A stretch of 64,000 nt of DNA from Nitrosomonas stercoris (GTDB lineage: Bacteria > Pseudomonadota > Gammaproteobacteria > Burkholderiales > Nitrosomonadaceae), in the NCBI GenBank assembly GCA_006742785.1, contig AP019755.1:2232001-2296000 (forward strand), given 5' to 3'. Shown one piece after another: positions 28,031-38,068 of this stretch. The first letter of the stretch is position 1. Every line of letters starts with the position of its first letter. The notes under the pieces were generated by a model. The model was not told where the DNA came from and did not search any database. It was given only the letters and a program-made list of their open reading frames with translations. The translations under genes and the position numbers were made by a program.

Positions 28031-28834
28031 CTATTTGATTACGGTACCAATTCTGCTCAAGTCACTAAAGTTCCACCAAATTAGGAAAGCCTTGCCTACA
28101 ATATTTTCTTCTGGCACAAATCCCCAATAGCGACTATCGCTGCTACCATCACGATTATCACCTAAAGTAAAATAGTTTCCCGGCGGAACTGTGCAAGAAA
28201 AACCTGTTTGATCAAAAGTACAATTTTCCCGATTAGGAAAATCACGCACTGCGATTAGCTGTATATTAGGCATGTCCTCGTTAATCAAGATATCGTACGC
28301 ACTCTCATCCATGTACTCCTTGAACCGTTGTGTATAAACATATACCAGACCATCCTCTATATATTTATAGTCTCCATTTGGTTCTAGTCGAATAGGTACG
28401 TTATTAATACTCAATTGTTTGTTGCGATAAGCTACCGTATCTCCAGGCACGCCAACGATCCGCTTGATATAGTCAATGGAGGGATCCTCTGGGAAACGGA
28501 ATACCATAACCTCACCGCGCTTAGGCTCATTCATTTCAATGATTTTGAGATTGGCTACTGGCAGCCGAATTCCATAGGTATATTTATTGACCAGTATAAA
28601 GTCTCCCACCAGCAAGGTTGGAATCATCGAGCCTGACGGGATCTTAAAAGGCTCTACCAAAAATGATCGCAAACAAAATACAATCAGAATGATGGGAAAA
28701 AAACTTTTAGGATATTCAACCCACCATGGTTCAATATCACCAGATACGCGTTTATGCCTTAGTACCAGATAGTCAAGTAGCCAGACTCCACCTGTAAACA
28801 CTAATAAAGTAAGCAGCACCAAAGGAAAATTCAT
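28031..28834 (-). CDS. lepB: Signal peptidase I
   Basis: Cleaves signal peptides of exported proteins at the outer face of the inner membrane. It has two N-terminal membrane helices, the nucleophile Ser69 in IPSGSM and the general base Lys124 in DYIKRIVG, plus the C-terminal GDNRDGSSDSRYWG box. The length of 267 residues is normal. It lies behind lepA, the usual pair. Confidence 0.97.
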   Translation of the reverse strand: MNFPLVLLTLLVFTGGVWLLDYLVLRHKRVSGDIEPWWVEYPKSFFPIILIVFCLRSFLVEPFKIPSGSMIPTLLVGDFILVNKYTYGIRLPVANLKIIEMNEPKRGEVMVFRFPEDPSIDYIKRIVGVPGDTVAYRNKQLSINNVPIRLEPNGDYKYIEDGLVYVYTQRFKEYMDESAYDILINEDMPNIQLIAVRDFPNRENCTFDQTGFSCTVPPGNYFTLGDNRDGSSDSRYWGFVPEENIVGKAFLIWWNFSDLSRIGTVIK

Positions 28835-28903
28835 AATGTCCTAGTATTTACTTGATAAAAAATACCCTGCTCGACTACTAACATATTATTCGTACGCTGA
28901 TTT

Positions 28904-30700
28904 TCATTTATCATCCACCTGCAAAATTGCTAAGAATGCAGCTTGTGGAATCTCAACATTACCAACCCGTTTCATACGTCTCTTACCTGCTTTCTGTTTT
29001 TCCAGCAATTTACGTTTGCGTGAAATATCTCCGCCATAGCATTTAGCCAACACATTTTTGCGTAATGCTTTCACATTTTCACGCGCGATAATATGAGCAC
29101 CAATAGCGGCTTGCACCGCAATATCAAACATTTGTCGAGGAATTAGTTCACGCATTTTTTTAGCGAGTTCACGACCACGCTGCTGACTACTAGCGCGGTG
29201 CACAATCAATGACAAGGCGTCCACCCGATCACCATTAATTAATATATCCAACTTGACCAAATCCGCCGCTCTATATTCTCTGAGTTCATAATCCAGCGAC
29301 GCATAGCCACGACTAACGGATTTCAGTTTGTCGAAAAAATCCATTACCACTTCATTTAAGGGTAACTCATAGACAAGCATGACTTGTCGCCCTTTATACT
29401 GCATATTTTCCTGAACGCCACGCTTATTGGCGCACAGTGTAATAACAGCGCCTACATACTCTTCAGGAACCAGAATGGTTGCCAAAATGACCGGCTCTCT
29501 AATTTCTTCTATGCTGGATAGTTCTGGTAGCTTGGAAGGATTTTCAACTTCCAGTATTTTACCATCATGCAAAACAACCTGATAAATTACTGTTGGAGCG
29601 GTTGTAATGAGATCCATATCATATTCCCGCTCCAGACGCTCCTGAATAATATCCAAGTGCAGCAATCCCAAAAAGCCACAGCGAAACCCAAACCCTAGTG
29701 CTTGGGAGGTTTCCGGCTCGAACTGTAGGGAAGCGTCATTCAATTGCAATTTCTCCAATGCAGCACGTAAGGCTTCATACTGGTTGGATTCAACTGGATA
29801 CAATCCTGCAAACACTTGAGGCTTAATTTCCTTGAAGCCTTCCAAGGGTTTACTCGCAGGGTTATCTACTGATGTTACGGTATCGCCTACTTTAGCAGAT
29901 TTAAGATCTTTGATTCCAGAAATGACAAACCCCACCTCACCCGCTTGCAACACTTCACGATTAACCGCTCTTGGCTGGAAAACACCCACCTCTTCACACA
30001 AATAGCTGGTTTCACTCGACATTAATAAAATCTTGTCGCCTGGTTTCAGGCTTCCATCCATTACGCGAATCAGCATCACAATTCCGACATAACTATCAAA
30101 CCAGGAATCTATGATAAGAGCTTTAAGTGGCGCATGAATATCCCCTAACGGCGGGGGAATTTGCGCCACAATCATTTCCAGCACTTCATGAATCCCTTCA
30201 CCCGTTTTCGCACTGATACGCAAAGCATCCCGCGCATCAATTCCGATAATATCTTCTATTTCTGTGATGACCCTATCAGGATCTGCTGCTGGCAGATCAA
30301 TCTTGTTAAGCACCGGAATCACTTCGACATCCAGCTCCACTGCCGTGTAACAATTTGCAACGGTTTGCGCCTCGACGCCTTGGGAAGCATCAACCACTAA
30401 TAAAGCGCCCTCACACGCGGAAAGTGAGCGAGAAACTTCATAGGAAAAATCAACGTGGCCGGGAGTATCAATTAAATTCAGCAAATATTCCGCACCATCT
30501 TCGGCTTGATAACGCAATGTAGCTGTTTGCGCCTTGATGGTAATACCGCGTTCACGCTCCAAATCCATCGAATCAAGCACCTGAGCTTCCATTTCCCGCT
30601 CTGAAAGTCCACCACAAAATTGAATAATACGATCAGCTAGCGTGGATTTACCGTGATCAATATGCGCAATAATAGAGAAATTACGAATATGTTGTATCAA
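28904..30700 (-). CDS. lepA: Elongation factor 4 (LepA), ribosome-bound GTPase
   Basis: Translation GTPase thought to back-translocate or remodel ribosomes. It has G1 [10 protein letters not shown]3 DTPGH and G4 NKID, then the LepA-specific C-terminal domain ([18 protein letters not shown]). At 598 residues it is full length. The start is a TTG at 30700, since no ATG lies before the conserved N-terminus [19 protein letters not shown] stretch stands at a suitable distance upstream. Confidence 0.97.
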   Translation of the reverse strand: MIQHIRNFSIIAHIDHGKSTLADRIIQFCGGLSEREMEAQVLDSMDLERERGITIKAQTATLRYQAEDGAEYLLNLIDTPGHVDFSYEVSRSLSACEGALLVVDASQGVEAQTVANCYTAVELDVEVIPVLNKIDLPAADPDRVITEIEDIIGIDARDALRISAKTGEGIHEVLEMIVAQIPPPLGDIHAPLKALIIDSWFDSYVGIVMLIRVMDGSLKPGDKILLMSSETSYLCEEVGVFQPRAVNREVLQAGEVGFVISGIKDLKSAKVGDTVTSVDNPASKPLEGFKEIKPQVFAGLYPVESNQYEALRAALEKLQLNDASLQFEPETSQALGFGFRCGFLGLLHLDIIQERLEREYDMDLITTAPTVIYQVVLHDGKILEVENPSKLPELSSIEEIREPVILATILVPEEYVGAVITLCANKRGVQENMQYKGRQVMLVYELPLNEVVMDFFDKLKSVSRGYASLDYELREYRAADLVKLDILINGDRVDALSLIVHRASSQQRGRELAKKMRELIPRQMFDIAVQAAIGAHIIARENVKALRKNVLAKCYGGDISRKRKLLEKQKAGKRRMKRVGNVEIPQAAFLAILQVDDK

Positions 30701-30946
30701 TAAATATCACCAATTGGCAAGAAACAATAAAGGCTGTAACAAAAGGAAAGATTGTATACAAATCGGCACAGAGAAGGTAGATTTACAATGATTACCGGAA
30801 TGGAAGGGATGGCACTATTCTCTATTACTCTGGTAGAGCAGCGAGAACAGGATATTAATCCAAAAAACAAGGTAAAAACTTAAGAAAATCCTAGAGAAAC
30901 AGTTTTAACGTTGCAATATATTCTTCAGCGGAATGTTGAATAGATT

Positions 30947-31195
30947 TCAGGAAAAATAGTGACTTAATACATCTATATCAAGAAAATAGTGACATACTTC
31001 TTTTGCTTCTTTGACAGCAAACAAAACGGGAACGCGTTCACTATATAATTGAACCAGTTTCTCATCAATATCAATATCAATATCAACTACTTCAAATTCA
31101 AATTGAAATTTCCGCTGCAAATCACGGAGAGCAGTGACCATATCTTCACAAAGATGACAATCTTTCCTGCCATATACAATAAATTTGTTGGACAT
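30947..31195 (-). CDS. Glutaredoxin-like thioredoxin-fold protein
   Basis: An 82-residue thioredoxin-fold protein. The active-site CxxC is Cys13-His-Leu-Cys16, followed by the cis-Pro segment VPVLFA. This compact glutaredoxin-like type is regularly found between degP and lepA in Betaproteobacteria. It may transfer reducing equivalents in the cytoplasm; the partner is unknown. It starts 12 nt behind the degP stop, so co-transcription is likely. Confidence 0.82.
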   Translation of the reverse strand: MSNKFIVYGRKDCHLCEDMVTALRDLQRKFQFEFEVVDIDIDIDEKLVQLYSERVPVLFAVKEAKEVCHYFLDIDVLSHYFS

Positions 31196-31207
31196 TATTA
31201 GCGCGCA

Positions 31208-32644
31208 TCAATCATCTATTTTTATCGTAATAAAAGTAGAAACATCTCCTCTTCTTATCAAGAGAGCGATATTTCGTCCTTCTGGCACTGCATTTAGCAG
31301 TTTATTGAACTGTTTGACAGATTTTATGTCTCGATTGTTAAATCCTAAAATAATGTCCCCCGGGCGAACACCAGCACGTCCAGCTGCCCCATCATAGACT
31401 TCATCCACCAGCAAGCCATTTTCTACATTAAATTGATCTTTTTGATTAGCTGAAAGCTCTCTCAGCACTAATCCTAATTTACTACTGGCGATATTTTTTG
31501 ATTTTCCCTGCTTCCGGCTAATCACAACATTATCATCTGTTGGCATTTCACCAACAGTAACCGTTATTTTTTTAGCTGAATCATTACGCCATACTTCAAC
31601 AGGTACCTTGGAGCCAGGTTTTGTATTACCCACAATACGTGGTAAATCACTGGAGCTGTCGATAGTTTTATTACTAAATTTCAAAATGATATCTCTCGTT
31701 CTGATACCCGCTTTATCAGCCGGACCATTCTTTTCTACTGACGCAACTAATGCACCACGAGCTTTATCCAAACCAAAGGATTCAGCCAATTCTTCCGTCA
31801 CTTCCTGGATCATCACTCCAATTCTTCCACGAGAAATCTTGCCATATTGCTTGAGTTGATCAGCAATATCCATCGCAACATCAATAGGAATAGCGAAAGA
31901 AAGCCCCATGAACCCCCCAGTTCGGCTATAAATTTGGGAGTTGATGCCAACCACTTCCCCTTTCATATTAAAGAGCGGCCCACCTGAGTTGCCGGGATTA
32001 ATCGCTACATCTGTCTGTATAAAAGGCACATAATTTTCCTGAGCGAGTGAACGCCCTTTGGCACTGACAATGCCAGCCGTAACGGTATTCTCAAAACCAA
32101 AAGGGGCACCAATGGCAACCACCCATTCACCCACCTTCAACTGCTCTGGATTCCCTCGCGTCACAACTGGCAAATCATTTGCTTCAATCTTCAGCAACGC
32201 AATATCCGTTTTTTGATCAACCCCAATGACCTCGGCGACCAGTTCACGTTTATCTGTTAAGCGCACCTTAATCTCATTTGCTGCTTCAACCACATGTGCA
32301 TTAGTCAATATATAGCCGTCTTTACTGATGATAAAGCCAGATCCAAGTGAATGGGATTCATATTTTCTGGGGCCAGAGAAAGGCTGCATATGCCTACGAA
32401 AAAACTCATAGAAAGGAGAATCTTCCGGAAGATTCGGAATTTCTGGCAAAAATTGACTTACTGCATCCCGCTTGGTTTGCACCGTACTAATATTAACGAC
32501 TACTTGCCCATGTTCTTCTACCAAATCTGTAAAATCTGGCAAATTTTTTGCTTGTAAAGAAATGGGCAATAACAACATGACCCAATACAGACAAGTTATA
32601 AAAACTACTTTCTTCAGTAATTGCTGTTTAACTATAGCTAACAT
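31208..32644 (-). CDS. mucD: Periplasmic serine protease DegP/MucD
   Basis: Envelope quality-control protease and chaperone. It has a signal peptide ending near LQA-K and the triad His117 (TNAHVV), Asp147 (TDIALLKI) and Ser220 (NPGNSGGPL). Two PDZ domains cover roughly residues 280-370 and 390-478. The 478 residues match the MucD/DegP group of Pseudomonas and Betaproteobacteria. It is part of the rpoE-rseA-mucD group. In E. coli degP is a sigma-E target, and the same is likely here. Confidence 0.94.
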   Translation of the reverse strand: MLAIVKQQLLKKVVFITCLYWVMLLLPISLQAKNLPDFTDLVEEHGQVVVNISTVQTKRDAVSQFLPEIPNLPEDSPFYEFFRRHMQPFSGPRKYESHSLGSGFIISKDGYILTNAHVVEAANEIKVRLTDKRELVAEVIGVDQKTDIALLKIEANDLPVVTRGNPEQLKVGEWVVAIGAPFGFENTVTAGIVSAKGRSLAQENYVPFIQTDVAINPGNSGGPLFNMKGEVVGINSQIYSRTGGFMGLSFAIPIDVAMDIADQLKQYGKISRGRIGVMIQEVTEELAESFGLDKARGALVASVEKNGPADKAGIRTRDIILKFSNKTIDSSSDLPRIVGNTKPGSKVPVEVWRNDSAKKITVTVGEMPTDDNVVISRKQGKSKNIASSKLGLVLRELSANQKDQFNVENGLLVDEVYDGAAGRAGVRPGDIILGFNNRDIKSVKQFNKLLNAVPEGRNIALLIRRGDVSTFITIKIDD

Positions 32645-32813
32645 AAGTATTGTGTCGGTTCAGCGTTAAAGTAAGTTTTATTTTGGATATGCTATTCCAA
32701 TTTCAAGATAATTCAAACTGATTAGTGAGCTTTGTCACACCTATAATGCATTAGACGAAAAAACATCTATTCAGCTCAATATTTACAGTTCGTTGCAAAC
32801 AAATGATGATGTA

Positions 32814-33431
32814 TTACTCAGTCAAGGTATGAGATTGTTGCTGCGCATGAGTTGATTCAATAGCAGAGGATATTTCTGTTGCAGGATAATGATGAGTGGA
32901 GTTTTCATAAGTTACTCCTCTATGAATTGAATGATAATTATTATGTATTGAACCAGCTGGGAATGTATACAAAGGAGAAGGCTGGAAATTAACTAATGCA
33001 CGCTGCTCATTATTAACTGGTAGTAGTACTTTATTATTTGCTTTTTCGGCTACGTATACCTCTTTAAATACTACCTCATGTTGCTGCTGCTCAGCCGCCT
33101 GGAAAACCAACCAACCTATTGATAATACCGCTACTGAAGCAGCAATTTAAAAACCTAGTAATTTTTGTTTACGATATTGATATTTTTTATATGAATCCGG
33201 TACCATTAATAAAGGCTCGTCAATGAGCTTATTTCTAACTATATCCGTCACATCCAGATCACTATCTGCCTGATGTAATACATCCCGAATTGTGTGATAG
33301 ATTTTCCAGTCCAAGAGAAGGTCACTGTTACTTTTTACACTACCAATCACTTCAACAGCATCTGTACTCTCTAGCTCACCATCCATTAATTCCGATACTT
33401 TCTTTCTCACAATTTCACCTCTTATCACCAT
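32814..33431 (-). pseudogene. rseA: Anti-sigma-E factor RseA/MucA, interrupted by an in-frame TAA
   Basis: Anti-sigma factor that normally holds RpoE at the inner membrane. The first part (33150-33431, 94 residues) is the cytoplasmic anti-sigma domain (KVSELMDGELESTDAVEVI, LLLDWKIYHTIRDVL). It is stopped by TAA at 33147-33149. The same frame then continues without further stops to 32814. It encodes a hydrophobic helix (IAASVAVLSIGWLVF) and a periplasmic domain of about 95 residues. Without the TAA the product would be about 205 residues, a normal RseA size. A single A-to-T change turning AAA (Lys) into TAA would explain it. The product would be a soluble, unanchored anti-sigma domain, unless this is a sequencing error. 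Confidence 0.82.
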
Positions 33432-34024
33432 CTTTTACTTTCATCTGTACCTAGTAAAGGACGCAACTTATCAGCAACCGCTTCGCGCGCCCTAAATATA
33501 CGTGATCGCACCGTACCAATCGGACAATCCATAATACTTGCAATTTCCTCGTAGCTTAATCCCTCAATTTCTCTCAATATAATTGCTGTTTTTAGTTCTT
33601 CAGGTAAGGTCTCTATCGCTTGACTTATGGTTTGGGCAACCTGTTTTCCCATAAGTTCATTTTCAGGTGTATTCATCTCGCGCAGCTGGTCGGCACCTTC
33701 AAAATTTTCTGCATCTTCAGCATCAAATCCAATAGTCGAGGGCTGTTTACGTCCCTGTGATATTAGAAAATTCTTAGCGGTGTTCACTCCAATTCGGTAC
33801 AGCCAGGTATAAAACGCACTATCACCACGGAATGACGCCAACGCTCGATAAGCTTTGATAAAAGTCTCTTGGGCGATATCTTCCACTTCAGCTGGATCTC
33901 GGATAAACCGCGATAACAAACGCGCTAGCCGACGTTGATATTTAATAACCAATAGATCAAAGGCATGCTTATCACCCTGCTGCACACGCTCTACCAACTG
34001 CTGATCGATTTCACGATCACTCAT
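33425..34024 (-). CDS. rpoE: RNA polymerase sigma-E factor (RpoE/AlgU)
   Basis: ECF sigma factor controlling the envelope stress response. Region 2 (FDLLVIKYQRRLARLLSRF, VEDIAQETFIKAYRALASF) and region 4 (EELKTAIILREIEGLSYEEIA, GTVRSRIFRAREAV) are complete in 199 residues. Its stop overlaps the rseA start by 7 nt, so the two are translationally coupled. The 123 nt upstream, before corC, should hold its promoter. I could not pick a convincing sigma-E-type promoter by eye. Confidence 0.97.
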   Translation of the reverse strand: MSDREIDQQLVERVQQGDKHAFDLLVIKYQRRLARLLSRFIRDPAEVEDIAQETFIKAYRALASFRGDSAFYTWLYRIGVNTAKNFLISQGRKQPSTIGFDAEDAENFEGADQLREMNTPENELMGKQVAQTISQAIETLPEELKTAIILREIEGLSYEEIASIMDCPIGTVRSRIFRAREAVADKLRPLLGTDESKRW

Positions 34025-34147
34025 GTTCTATGCTACCAGGACGAGAAAAATATAATTTAATCTTAATTATCAACTCCTAGTCCTTTTATTTGAATGTGGT
34101 TTTTAGCCCGCAATAAATAGAAATAAAATTGCACCAATTTTATGGAT

Positions 34148-34990
34148 TTATATCGTTGTTGCTTCAGATTCAACGCGCTCTACTTTCAGAAGATGCAAAC
34201 GGCGACTATCTACTCTAACAACGGTAAAATTGAAATTTCCAACAATTATGGATTCTCCATTCTTAGGTAACCGACCAAATTCATTGATGACCAAACCACC
34301 TATCGTGTCAAAATCCTTATCACTAAATGTTGCACCTAGTGTTTCATTAAAATTTGATATTTCTGTAATGGCCTTCACACGATAATGCCCCATTGTATCA
34401 GCAATAATATGAGCCTCATCTTCGTCAAAATCATATTCATCCTCAATATCGCCGACAATCTGTTCAAGCACATCTTCAATTGTGATGAGTCCAGCAACTC
34501 CACCATACTCATCTACTACAATAGCGATATGGCCACGGTTACTACGAAAATCTTTAAGCAAAATATTAAGCTTCTTGGATTCCGGTATATATATTACCGG
34601 ACGCAACATATCCCGAATATTAAATACTTCCTTGCCTGAATAATAATGAAGAAGATCTTTAGCCAATAACACACCAACCACCTGATCCTTACTGCCATCC
34701 GTCACAGGAAATCTTGAGTGGGCTGTTTCTGTCACAAATGAAATAACATCTTCTGGCTTCTCATTGATATCAATCGTATCCATTTGTGAGCGGGGAATCA
34801 TGACATCACGAACCTGCATCTCTGTTACTTGCAAAACTCCTTCAATCATACTTAACGCATCCGTATCCAGCAGATTACGCTCATGAGCTGAATGCAATAA
34901 AGCAATTAATTGTTCACGATCTTCTAATTTATGAGAAAGCAGAGCGCTAATATACCCAAACCAACCTGCTTTTGGGGAGGTTTCGTTCAT
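34148..34990 (-). CDS. corC: CorC-type CBS-domain protein
   Basis: Cytoplasmic protein of the CorC/hemolysin-like family, 280 residues, linked to magnesium and cobalt efflux. It has two CBS domains (VRDVMIPRSQMDTIDI onwards, and DMLRPVIYIPESKKLNILL onwards) and a C-terminal CorC/HlyC domain (IGGLVINEFGRLPKNGE). In many Proteobacteria the order is miaB-phoH-ybeY-corC-lnt. The first four are here, but no lnt follows. Confidence 0.92.
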   Translation of the reverse strand: MNETSPKAGWFGYISALLSHKLEDREQLIALLHSAHERNLLDTDALSMIEGVLQVTEMQVRDVMIPRSQMDTIDINEKPEDVISFVTETAHSRFPVTDGSKDQVVGVLLAKDLLHYYSGKEVFNIRDMLRPVIYIPESKKLNILLKDFRSNRGHIAIVVDEYGGVAGLITIEDVLEQIVGDIEDEYDFDEDEAHIIADTMGHYRVKAITEISNFNETLGATFSDKDFDTIGGLVINEFGRLPKNGESIIVGNFNFTVVRVDSRRLHLLKVERVESEATTI

Positions 34991-35039
34991 AAAATAAGTA
35001 CGTCAGGAATAATAAAAAGGATGGTCAAATTTGCTTACG

Positions 35040-35519
35040 TTACTCGGTCACTAAAATAGCGTAAGGATCTGGATAATTTAGATTGGTGATAATTTTCGTT
35101 TCAAGAGATTCCATAATAGCAGCATCTTCACGACTAATATGATCGTATCCCTGTAAATGCAAAATACCATGAACGGTTAGATGTGCATAATGTGCAGCTA
35201 ACTCTTTGCCTTGTTGCTTTGCTTCGCCACTAATTATCGGCGCGCACAATACAATATCACCAAACAATGGTGCATCATCACTATATACAAATGTCAACAC
35301 ATTAGTTGCCGCGTCTTTACCACGGAATTGATGATTTAACGCTTCTCCTTCTTGTATATCAACAATCCGAATAACCACTTCAGCCGGTTTATTGAGTGCT
35401 GCTTCAACCCATTTGCGGAACAATTGCTCATTAGGAACGCCAATGCTATCCGTAGCAAACTGTATTGCCAACTTAAGTTCACACTGACTGCTCGTGTCAG
35501 ATTGCTTGTTAGTGCTCAT
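35040..35519 (-). CDS. ybeY: Endoribonuclease YbeY, rRNA maturation factor
   Basis: Metal-dependent RNase needed for 16S rRNA 3'-end maturation and ribosome quality control. The zinc site is the H3xH5xH motif within HLTVHGILHLQGYDH, and the family segment RGKDAATNVLTFVYS is present. I chose the Met at 35519, which overlaps the phoH stop by 11 nt. A Met six codons earlier (35537) is also possible. It is translationally coupled to phoH. Confidence 0.93.
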   Translation of the reverse strand: MSTNKQSDTSSQCELKLAIQFATDSIGVPNEQLFRKWVEAALNKPAEVVIRIVDIQEGEALNHQFRGKDAATNVLTFVYSDDAPLFGDIVLCAPIISGEAKQQGKELAAHYAHLTVHGILHLQGYDHISREDAAIMESLETKIITNLNYPDPYAILVTE

Positions 35520-36531
35520 TCGCCGTATATTTTTCATAAGCGTCTACAATACGCTGAACCAGTGGATGCCGAACAACATCATCAGTCATAAAACGTGCAA
35601 ATGCGACGCCATTCACTCTTCTTAATACCTTTTCTGCTTCAACCAAACCACTCTTCTGATGTTTGGGTAAATCTATCTGCGTAATATCGCCTGTAATAAC
35701 GGCTTTAGAACCAAAACCAATACGCGTTAAAAACATTTTCATCTGTTCTGGTGTCGTATTTTGAGCTTCATCTAAAATGATGAATGATTGATTAAGTGTG
35801 CGGCCACGCATAAAAGCTAATGGAGCAATTTCAATCGTATTTTTTTCAAAATATCTATTTACCTTCTCAAATCCTACTAAATCATACAAAGCATCATAAA
35901 GAGGCCGTAGATAAGGATCCACTTTTTGCACTATATCTCCCGGCAAGAACCCTAATCTTTCACCCGCCTCTACCGCCGGCCGCACAAGAATAATTCTATC
36001 AACCAGTTCGCGCGCTAACGCATCTACCGCACAGGCAACCGCGAGATAAGTCTTTCCCGTGCCTGCTGGACCAATTCCAAAAGTAATATCATGCGTTGTA
36101 ATCTGATAAAGATAATCAGACTGCCGGACAGTGCGCCCATGAATTTTTCCATGACGAGTGGTAATTTGCAATGGTGATGCATCATTATTCGTTACAGATT
36201 CACCTGAATTCATAGTTGTTGAGAGGGCATTCTTTCTACTTCTCGCTTCGACTAGCCCCAGTTGAATCCGGTCAATACCAATATAATGATTCGATTCTTC
36301 ATAAAATTTTTCTAGTACTTGGGCCGCCAAGTGCGTCTGACTGTCAGGGCCATAAAGCTTAAAAAGACCTCCTCTACGTAGAATCACAACGTCAAGAGCA
36401 GATCCAATTTGTTTAAGGTTTTCATCTAACGCCCCACATAAGTTAGTCAGGCGTTTGTTATTTACAGGTGAGAAGGAAAGTTCAACAAACTCTGTTTTCG
36501 GTTTCGTTGAGGAGATTATGGGCGTATTCAA
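35509..36531 (-). CDS. phoH: PhoH-like ATPase
   Basis: Cytoplasmic P-loop ATPase of 340 residues related to PhoH/YbeZ, functionally linked to YbeY and RNA metabolism. It has an N-terminal KH-like region, Walker A GPAGTGKTY, Walker B FIILDEAQNTTPEQMKMFL, and the family pattern VRPAVEAGERLGFLPGD. It lies between miaB and ybeY as in most Proteobacteria. Confidence 0.94.
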   Translation of the reverse strand: MNTPIISSTKPKTEFVELSFSPVNNKRLTNLCGALDENLKQIGSALDVVILRRGGLFKLYGPDSQTHLAAQVLEKFYEESNHYIGIDRIQLGLVEARSRKNALSTTMNSGESVTNNDASPLQITTRHGKIHGRTVRQSDYLYQITTHDITFGIGPAGTGKTYLAVACAVDALARELVDRIILVRPAVEAGERLGFLPGDIVQKVDPYLRPLYDALYDLVGFEKVNRYFEKNTIEIAPLAFMRGRTLNQSFIILDEAQNTTPEQMKMFLTRIGFGSKAVITGDITQIDLPKHQKSGLVEAEKVLRRVNGVAFARFMTDDVVRHPLVQRIVDAYEKYTANEH

Positions 36532-36575
36532 TAAATTTTGATTATCAGTTCCAGTTACTCACACTCAAACTATCA

Positions 36576-37904
36576 TTACACAGCGGATATTTCACCACGC
36601 AAGGTGTGTGATAAAGCTTCAGTTATTTTGATATCAATAAAATTTCCGATCAAATCAGAGTGCCCAGCAAAATTGACCACTCTGTTATTATCAGTTCGGC
36701 CACTGTATTCATTCGGATTCTTCTTTGACACTCCTTCTACTAAAACACGCTGAATAGAACCAATCATACCTTGGCTAATCACTTGCGCATTAGCACCTAT
36801 TTTCTCTTGCAAACGATGTAACCTAGCGAGTTTCACCTGATGAGGCGTATCATCTGGTAAATCAGCGGCAGGTGTTCCTGGGCGAGGACTATAAATAAAG
36901 CTGAAAGATTCATCGAATTTTACATAATCAATCAATTCCATCGTCCTTTCAAAATCACTATCTGTTTCTCCTGGAAAGCCGATAATAAAATCAGATGATA
37001 TTGAGATGTTTGGGCGAGTCGCTTTTAACTTACGAATAATTGACCTATACTCAGTAACAGTATAGCCTCGCTTCATAGCTGCCAAAATTCTATCTGATCC
37101 TGATTGTACAGGCAGGTGCACATGCCCTACTAATTTTGGCAAACGCTGATACACATCAATCAGCCGATTAGTAAACTCTTTAGGATGGGAGGTCGTATAA
37201 CGAATACGTTCTATTCCGGGAATTTCATGAATATAATCTAATAATGTTGCGAAATCTATTTCATCTTGATCGCTTGATTTATCATAGTAAGCATTTACAT
37301 TTTGCCCCAGGAGCGTTACCTCTTTAACTCCTTGAATTGCTAATCTAGCCACTTCAGATAAGACATCATCCAGCGGTCTGGATACTTCCTCTCCTCTGGT
37401 ATAAGGCACAACGCAAAAACTGCAATACTTACTACATCCCTCCATAATTGACACAAAAGCAGTTGCTCCAACTGTATGAGCAGGTGGCAATCGATCAAAT
37501 TTTTCAATCTCTGGAAAGGTAACATCAACTTGCGAATGCCCCGTGCGCCGACGCGCATCAATTAATTCGGGCAGCCTATGCAACGTTTGAGGTCCAAATA
37601 CCAAATCTACAAACGGAGCACGCTTAATTATTTCTGAGCCTTCTTGACTGGCAACACACCCGCCAACACCGATCAACAAATTGGGATTACTCTCTTTAAG
37701 ATGGCGCACACGTCCTAAATCATGAAAAACTTTTTCTTGGGCCTTCTCACGAACAGAGCACGTGTTAAACAAAATAAGATCAGCGTCTTCGGGCGTATTA
37801 GTCAACTCCATACTTTTTTCAGACAAAAGAAGATCTGCCATTTTATCTGAGTCATACTCATTCATTTGGCACCCGAATGTCTTAATATAAAGTTTATCGT
37901 TCAC
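36576..37904 (-). CDS. miaB: tRNA-2-methylthio-N6-dimethylallyladenosine synthase
   Basis: Radical-SAM methylthiotransferase that modifies A37 of tRNAs reading UNN codons. The UPF0004 domain has the three cluster cysteines ([31 protein letters not shown]). The radical-SAM motif is [15 protein letters not shown], and a TRAM domain closes the 442-residue protein. It is the first gene of the miaB-phoH-ybeY-corC run and is separated from the hao cluster by 164 nt. Confidence 0.97.
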   Translation of the reverse strand: MNDKLYIKTFGCQMNEYDSDKMADLLLSEKSMELTNTPEDADLILFNTCSVREKAQEKVFHDLGRVRHLKESNPNLLIGVGGCVASQEGSEIIKRAPFVDLVFGPQTLHRLPELIDARRRTGHSQVDVTFPEIEKFDRLPPAHTVGATAFVSIMEGCSKYCSFCVVPYTRGEEVSRPLDDVLSEVARLAIQGVKEVTLLGQNVNAYYDKSSDQDEIDFATLLDYIHEIPGIERIRYTTSHPKEFTNRLIDVYQRLPKLVGHVHLPVQSGSDRILAAMKRGYTVTEYRSIIRKLKATRPNISISSDFIIGFPGETDSDFERTMELIDYVKFDESFSFIYSPRPGTPAADLPDDTPHQVKLARLHRLQEKIGANAQVISQGMIGSIQRVLVEGVSKKNPNEYSGRTDNNRVVNFAGHSDLIGNFIDIKITEALSHTLRGEISAV

Positions 37905-37956
37905 TATATTTCTACAATTAACTACTATTATCTAAATAATTTTTATCTACTCACAA

Positions 37957-38027
37957 CTATAGCGCCACCAACTAGACCTTTAACCGAAAAATTATTTTTT
38001 CAAAAATCATAGTTTGGGACGCTATAG
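37957..38027. repeat. 71-nt imperfect inverted repeat behind the hao cluster
   Basis: The outer 8 bases CTATAGCG (37957-37964) and CGCTATAG (38020-38027) are perfect complements. The match extends inward to about 18 positions with three mismatches (left arm 37957-37974, right arm 38010-38027) around an AT-rich loop of about 35 nt. It lies 41 nt after the cycB stop. It could be the 3' hairpin of the hao-cycAB transcript or a small repeat element. No clear T-tract or target duplication is seen. Confidence 0.55.
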
Positions 38028-38068
38028 CTATTAGTATTAGTTGACCTAGCAATTCAGAAAATCAAACC

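Noticed and set aside
30788..30883. 31-codon frame starting ATG-ATT-ACC in the gap between the glutaredoxin gene and lepA, plus strand
   Set aside because: No ribosome site, no recognisable sequence, and antisense to a run of minus-strand genes; chance frame.
32925..32945. Fur-like stretch TGATAATTATTATGT inside the 3' part of rseA
   Set aside because: It lies within coding sequence far from a promoter and loses the match at one end; probably chance in AT-rich DNA.
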